From positions 119,852,001 through 119,916,000 of the forward strand of contig NC_083869.1 in assembly GCF_032452875.1 (NCBI RefSeq): a stretch of DNA of 64,000 nt, in the 5' to 3' direction. Position 1 is the first letter of the stretch. Every line of letters begins with the position of its first letter. Made by a program: the position numbers and the translations under genes. The notes below the pieces were generated by a model. The model was not told the origin of the DNA. It did not search any database and saw nothing but the letters and a program-made list of their open reading frames with translations. This DNA is from Bos javanicus. Its lineage: Eukaryota; Chordata; Mammalia; Artiodactyla; Bovidae. Positions 60,620 to 64,000 of the stretch are shown in pieces.

Positions 60620-61122
60620 TTTTGTTTGACCTATGCAATGTTTAAAAAGTTTGAGTTAGTAGCTTTCATTTAAAAAAAAAATGGAGTGGTTCGAGTTAAA
60701 AAAAAAAAAATCAGGCTTCTGGCTTTTCTTGACAAAACAAAACATCTGGGAACACTGGGCTGCCTTCTTAAATGGCTTTGACTTTGGTCAGAACTGAGTA
60801 GAAGCAACCTCTGTAGATGGAATTTGTGTTCTGCAATTTGCTGCTGCCCCCCAATGGTGCGCTCTCTATTTTTTGTGTGTGTGTGTGTGTAGTTTCTTTG
60901 TTTGATCTAAAATTACCAGGCAAACAGCACTCATATGCAAAACTGACACTGTGGTAAAGTCATTTAGTCACAGAGCATCACTGAGAAGTAGTACTTCAGT
61001 AGGTCTTAGGAAAACTCTTGGACCCAGCGAGGTGACCAGGTAACGTTCTGCCTTCTCCCGACTGTTGTCTAGTTACTGTAGATAAACAACACTAACCATA
61101 TATGTATCCTTGGTATTTTCAG
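60620..61122. other. Intron before exon C
   Basis: A runs (60672-60680, 60698-60710), a short GT run (60876-60890), then the exon C acceptor. No other feature. Confidence 0.45.
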
Positions 61123-61370
61123 GTGGTTTACATCTTGGAGAAAAAGCACTCACGTGCAGCGACTGGCTTCCTCAAACTCTTGGCTGATAAGAACAGTGAA
61201 CTGTTTAGGAAATACGCCTTGTTTTCTCCCTCGGACCACCGGGTGCCTAGAATATATGTGCCTCTCAAGGACTGTCCGCAGGACTTTGTGACCCGGCCCA
61301 AAGACTATGCCAACACATTGTTCATCTGCCGCATCATGGACTGGAAGGAGGACAGCAACTTTGCCCTAGG
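61123..61370 (+). CDS. DIS3L2: DIS3L2 internal exon C (248 nt, most of CSD2)
   Basis: The acceptor is TATTTTCAG|GTGG and the donor CCTAGG|GTAGGT. The exon starts in phase 0 (V-V-Y-I-L-E-K-K-H) and has 82 codons plus two bases of a split glycine codon, matching about residues 235-317 of the human protein as I recall it. Recognisable pieces are HSRAATGFLK, FSPSDHRVPRIYVPL and DYANTLFICRI. Only about three residues seem to differ from human, so constraint is strong. This is the bulk of the second cold-shock domain, an OB fold contacting substrate RNA ahead of the RNB catalytic core, which would begin in the next exon outside the window. Exon C joins exon B in frame across a 1.8 kb intron. Confidence 0.94.
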
Positions 61371-61832
61371 GTAGGTGACCTTTGGCGAGAAAAACTACTG
61401 AAATCAGACACAATTTGGTTTAGGTAGCATTTAGATAAACGTTTTTATGTGTATTTTAATTACTATTTCTTCATTAAAGCATGGGCCCTAGGCATATTTT
61501 GCTCCTAGTTCCTCAGAAATGGCCCTTAGCTACCACCTCAACTGGTCACCTATAGGTTCCTTGAATTGCCACCCTTTTTGTTTGTTTCTGTTTTTTGGTG
61601 TAAAACGTAAGTACATTCTAAGCCTCGACTTACTTCCTGTTATGTTATGAATCCTGTTTGTACTTGTGAATTTGCAAAGAATTCATCACATCCAACAGTC
61701 ACACCCCTCCTTTCATACACTAGCATTCAAATATGTGAAATTGGAGGTATATTCATGGGACCTCAGTTTCCTGGGCTTATAAACTAAGAATGTAAAGATA
61801 TGTTTGAATGATATGCTTTTTTGGTATTGATC
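61371..61832. other. Intron after exon C
   Basis: Follows the GTAGGT donor; no exon or named repeat. Confidence 0.45.
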
Positions 61833-61978
61833 CTTCAGAGGTTTCCTGGAGGAAGAAATGGCAACCCACTCCAGTATTCTTGCCTGGAGAATCCCATGGA
61901 TCCAGGAGCCTGGCGGGCTACAGTCTATGGGGTCGCAAAAGTCAGACACGACTGAGCGACTAACACTTCAGAGGTTTC
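61833..61978 (+). mobile_element. 5'-truncated Bov-tA SINE with perfect 13-bp duplication
   Basis: Only the 120-bp SINE body (61846-61965), without the tRNA head, between CTTCAGAGGTTTC copies (61833-61845, 61966-61978). Confidence 0.93.
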
Positions 61979-61979
61979 A

Positions 61980-62495
61980 CTTAATAGCATTAAATGTTAA
62001 ATCTTCCTGCCAAAAGCAAGGGAAAGGTGCCATGTTTTTAGGGAAGCTTTCAGAAACCAGTCTCACTTAAGTATAGATTCTGTAGCCACAGAGCATCATC
62101 ACCAGCCACTTCATTATCATCTGAAGAAGCTGCTGGACCCAGCTGTTTGAGCAAATGCTGTGCCTGTTTCTTTCTTACAATTGATGTTCATTTTGAAAGA
62201 GAAGCAGTATTAAGTTTTAGCTAAATTTGTAGCCCTTTATTATGGGTGGCATGCTTCACAGGAGATGAAAATGAAGGCATAAAAGCTAGAAGAGTTTGCT
62301 TTGATGCTACTCTCAGCCTGATTTGGTGCCTTACTGTTGTACAGGACGGACCCTCCTGGGAATGTTCCTTGGTTATGAGTGTCAACACAATGGATGGCCA
62401 CCAAGTGCTGCCTTGATGAAGTTTATTCTCTGCTTAGCCTTTTATGGTTAGTGAAGTAAAGCAGGTCAAATCTGTGTGTCCTAATAATGCAATTT
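61980..62495. other. Unassigned intron
   Basis: No exon or named repeat recognised. Confidence 0.4.
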
Positions 62496-62707
62496 AAAAT
62501 ATACTATCCTGGGACATCCCTGGTGGTCTGGTGGCTAAGACCCTACACTCCCAATGCAGGGGGCCCGGGTTCGCTCCCTGATTAGGGAGCTAGATCCCAC
62601 ATGCTACAACTAAAAGTTGGCATGCCACAGCTAAAATTTCCACATACAGCAACTAAGATCTCCTGGCACAGCCAAATAAATAAAGAAAAATATACACTAT
62701 CCTGGGC
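62496..62707 (+). mobile_element. tRNA-type SINE (CHR-2-like), sense, with target duplication
   Basis: Head GACATCCCTGGTGGTCTGG, tail AAATAAATAAAG. Flanks AAAATATACTATCCTGGG and AAAATATACACTATCCTGGG differ by one inserted AC. Confidence 0.92.
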
Positions 62708-64000
62708 CACTTTCTCAGTGATTTGATTGATATGTTCTCAGAGACACTCAGGAGCAGTTGCACTTTCTTTTCTGTTCTCAAGTGATGTGATTGCAGTGTC
62801 ATCATTTTGAAGCCTAACTCATTATCCAAAAGTGACGTCAACCCCTTGAGCCCTAAATAGCCCTTCTCAGCAGCTTGCCAGTTTCTCACCATCCGCTCAA
62901 AAGGCTCGATAATGGCTGTGCCACCTGGCCCTGGTGGTTGTGCCCACCACACTCTGCTTGGCAGTGAAAAGGGAACATTTCACATCAAGGCAGGAAATCC
63001 AGCCTTGTCTTTATCTGCCTTTCTGTCATATCCCATTGTGTATACTTGATTGGGCTACTTCCTTAGTTTTTGAGCTGTAAGGGTGTAGTCAGAGTATAGT
63101 CAGGAAATCTTCACAGACTGAGTTTCTTATTGTTCAAATGGCCCTTCAGGTGCCATTACTTCATCAAATGATGAAGACTTACTTCATCAAAAACTCTTTT
63201 CTTGTGGGTAAAGTACAACAGTAATCAAAAAAGGAGTTGAGTCTTTGAAGCAGCAAGGACATTTGCTGAATCCAGAAAAATAATATTTTAAAATAATAAC
63301 CATATGTTAATTGTCTTTTACGTACAAAAAATTGAAGATTCTCCTACTTAGATGGAAAGGTGTGCTTTTTCTCTACCTTCTTACTATAAAGACATTAAAA
63401 ATTGTCTTTTATGGAAGTAAACCTGTTAAAAAGTCTTTGTGGAAAAGAGAAAATTTATCTTCGGAAGTAAAGTGCGGCAAGTTTCCACGATGAAGTTCTC
63501 CGCTGACGTCTGTCTCACAGGGGGTGTGGGCCGCAGCTGTTGCACGTTGGTGGTCGCCTTGCCGTTTTGTTCTGGCTATCAGTTACTGATCTTCAGGAGC
63601 TGAGGTCACCGTTTCCCAACCAGAGCGTGCTGTGCTGTGACTGCCTGGGTTTCCTTTCTCATCCTTGCTAGGTTTTGACCAGGAGTGTGGAGGTAGTGCT
63701 TGCTACGGGTGTGAATATGTGTGGTTTGCTTCCATAGAAATCATGCCTCAAAACCAAGTTTAACCAAAAAGCCTTCCTTTTGAATTTGTTCTCTGCCCCA
63801 ACACTCTATCCTTGAGAATTATTGAACCTCTACCTGTACAGTTGCCACGGATCATCCAAGTCCAAAGCCATTTACTTCATCTATAGTTAAATTCAGTTCA
63901 CAAGACAGGTGTTAATCGTATGTGTAAGTCACTGCTATATGATGTGAGAAATACAAAGGTAAACAAGCCCTGGTTTCTTTAGAGAAATTATAGCCTAACG
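62708..64000. other. Unassigned intron at window end
   Basis: No DIS3L2 RNB-domain exon or other gene seen. The minus-strand reading 62653-62952 shows no known domain. Confidence 0.45.

Larger units (their letters stand above)
1..64000 (+). other. DIS3L2: Internal part of the DIS3L2 gene (three exons and their introns)
   Basis: Three short coding blocks on the + strand read as consecutive pieces of DIS3-like exonuclease 2. No preceding exon (ending in the residues before VIKPESND) was found upstream, and no following exon (RNB domain start) downstream. Both window edges therefore lie inside introns. Visible intron lengths are 34,711 bp between exons A and B and 1,818 bp between B and C, fitting a very long gene. 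DIS3L2 is a cytoplasmic 3'-5' exoribonuclease of the RNase II/R family that degrades oligouridylated RNA such as pre-let-7; its loss causes Perlman syndrome in people. The family facts are established knowledge; the assignment is from recognising the protein sequence. Confidence 0.93.

Noticed and set aside
62653..62952. 99-codon minus-strand reading
   Set aside because: No domain, overlaps a SINE tail, no splice or promoter context.
61371..64000. Looked for the next DIS3L2 exon leading into the RNB domain
   Set aside because: No matching coding text was seen; it probably lies right of the window.
1..64000. A new multi-gene or defence-like system
   Set aside because: The window is vertebrate intron with one host gene and transposon remains; no gene cluster or unexplained coding set was found.

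Overview
The window is a stretch of ruminant (bovid) nuclear DNA, almost all of it intronic. The organism call rests on the repeats: BovB LINEs, tRNA-Glu-headed Bov-tA SINEs, BOV-A2 SINEs with AGC tails and a ruminant-type L1 3' end. They lie on a background of old mammalian L2, MIR, L1 and hAT-type relics. Cattle, bison, yak, buffalo, sheep and goat cannot be separated by eye.

The only protein-coding gene I can support is DIS3L2, on the + strand. It is represented by three internal coding exons: 24258-24492, 59204-59304 and 61123-61370. All have AG/GT borders and compatible phases, and together they give one continuous reading of about 194 residues. This covers the end of the first cold-shock domain, an acidic stretch, a short linker and most of the second cold-shock domain. 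The catalytic RNB and S1 domains and the N-terminus lie outside the window. The window therefore holds more than 24 kb of upstream intron, a 34.7 kb intron, a 1.8 kb intron and 2.6 kb of downstream intron.

Layout: 1-7.5 kb has a BovB end, an old L1 nested with BovB and a SINE, a Bov-tA and an antisense L1. 7.6-18.8 kb has a tRNA-type SINE, antisense L2, BovB pieces, a BOV-A2 and a Bov-tA. 18.8-21 kb is the largest BovB, a dead reverse-transcriptase ORF with a Bov-tA inserted in it. 22-25 kb has an antisense BovB, L2, a GT microsatellite, DIS3L2 exon A and a Bov-tA. 28-38 kb is dense in L1, with an LTR-like segment, a dimeric SINE, a 175-bp inverted repeat and a small tandem array. 38-58 kb mixes L2, MIR, BovB, Bov-tA, MER5A-like and CHR-1-like elements. 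58-64 kb has exons B and C with young SINEs close by.

I found no RNA genes, CpG island, promoter, CRISPR array or new multi-gene system. The observations worth following are the weak donor of the 101-nt exon, the diverged linker, the inverted duplication at 33.5-34.5 kb, and several odd retrotransposition products (dimeric SINE, long flanking repeats, a LINE fragment lacking its 3' end). Repeat family names rest on recall of consensus sequences and were not checked by search.
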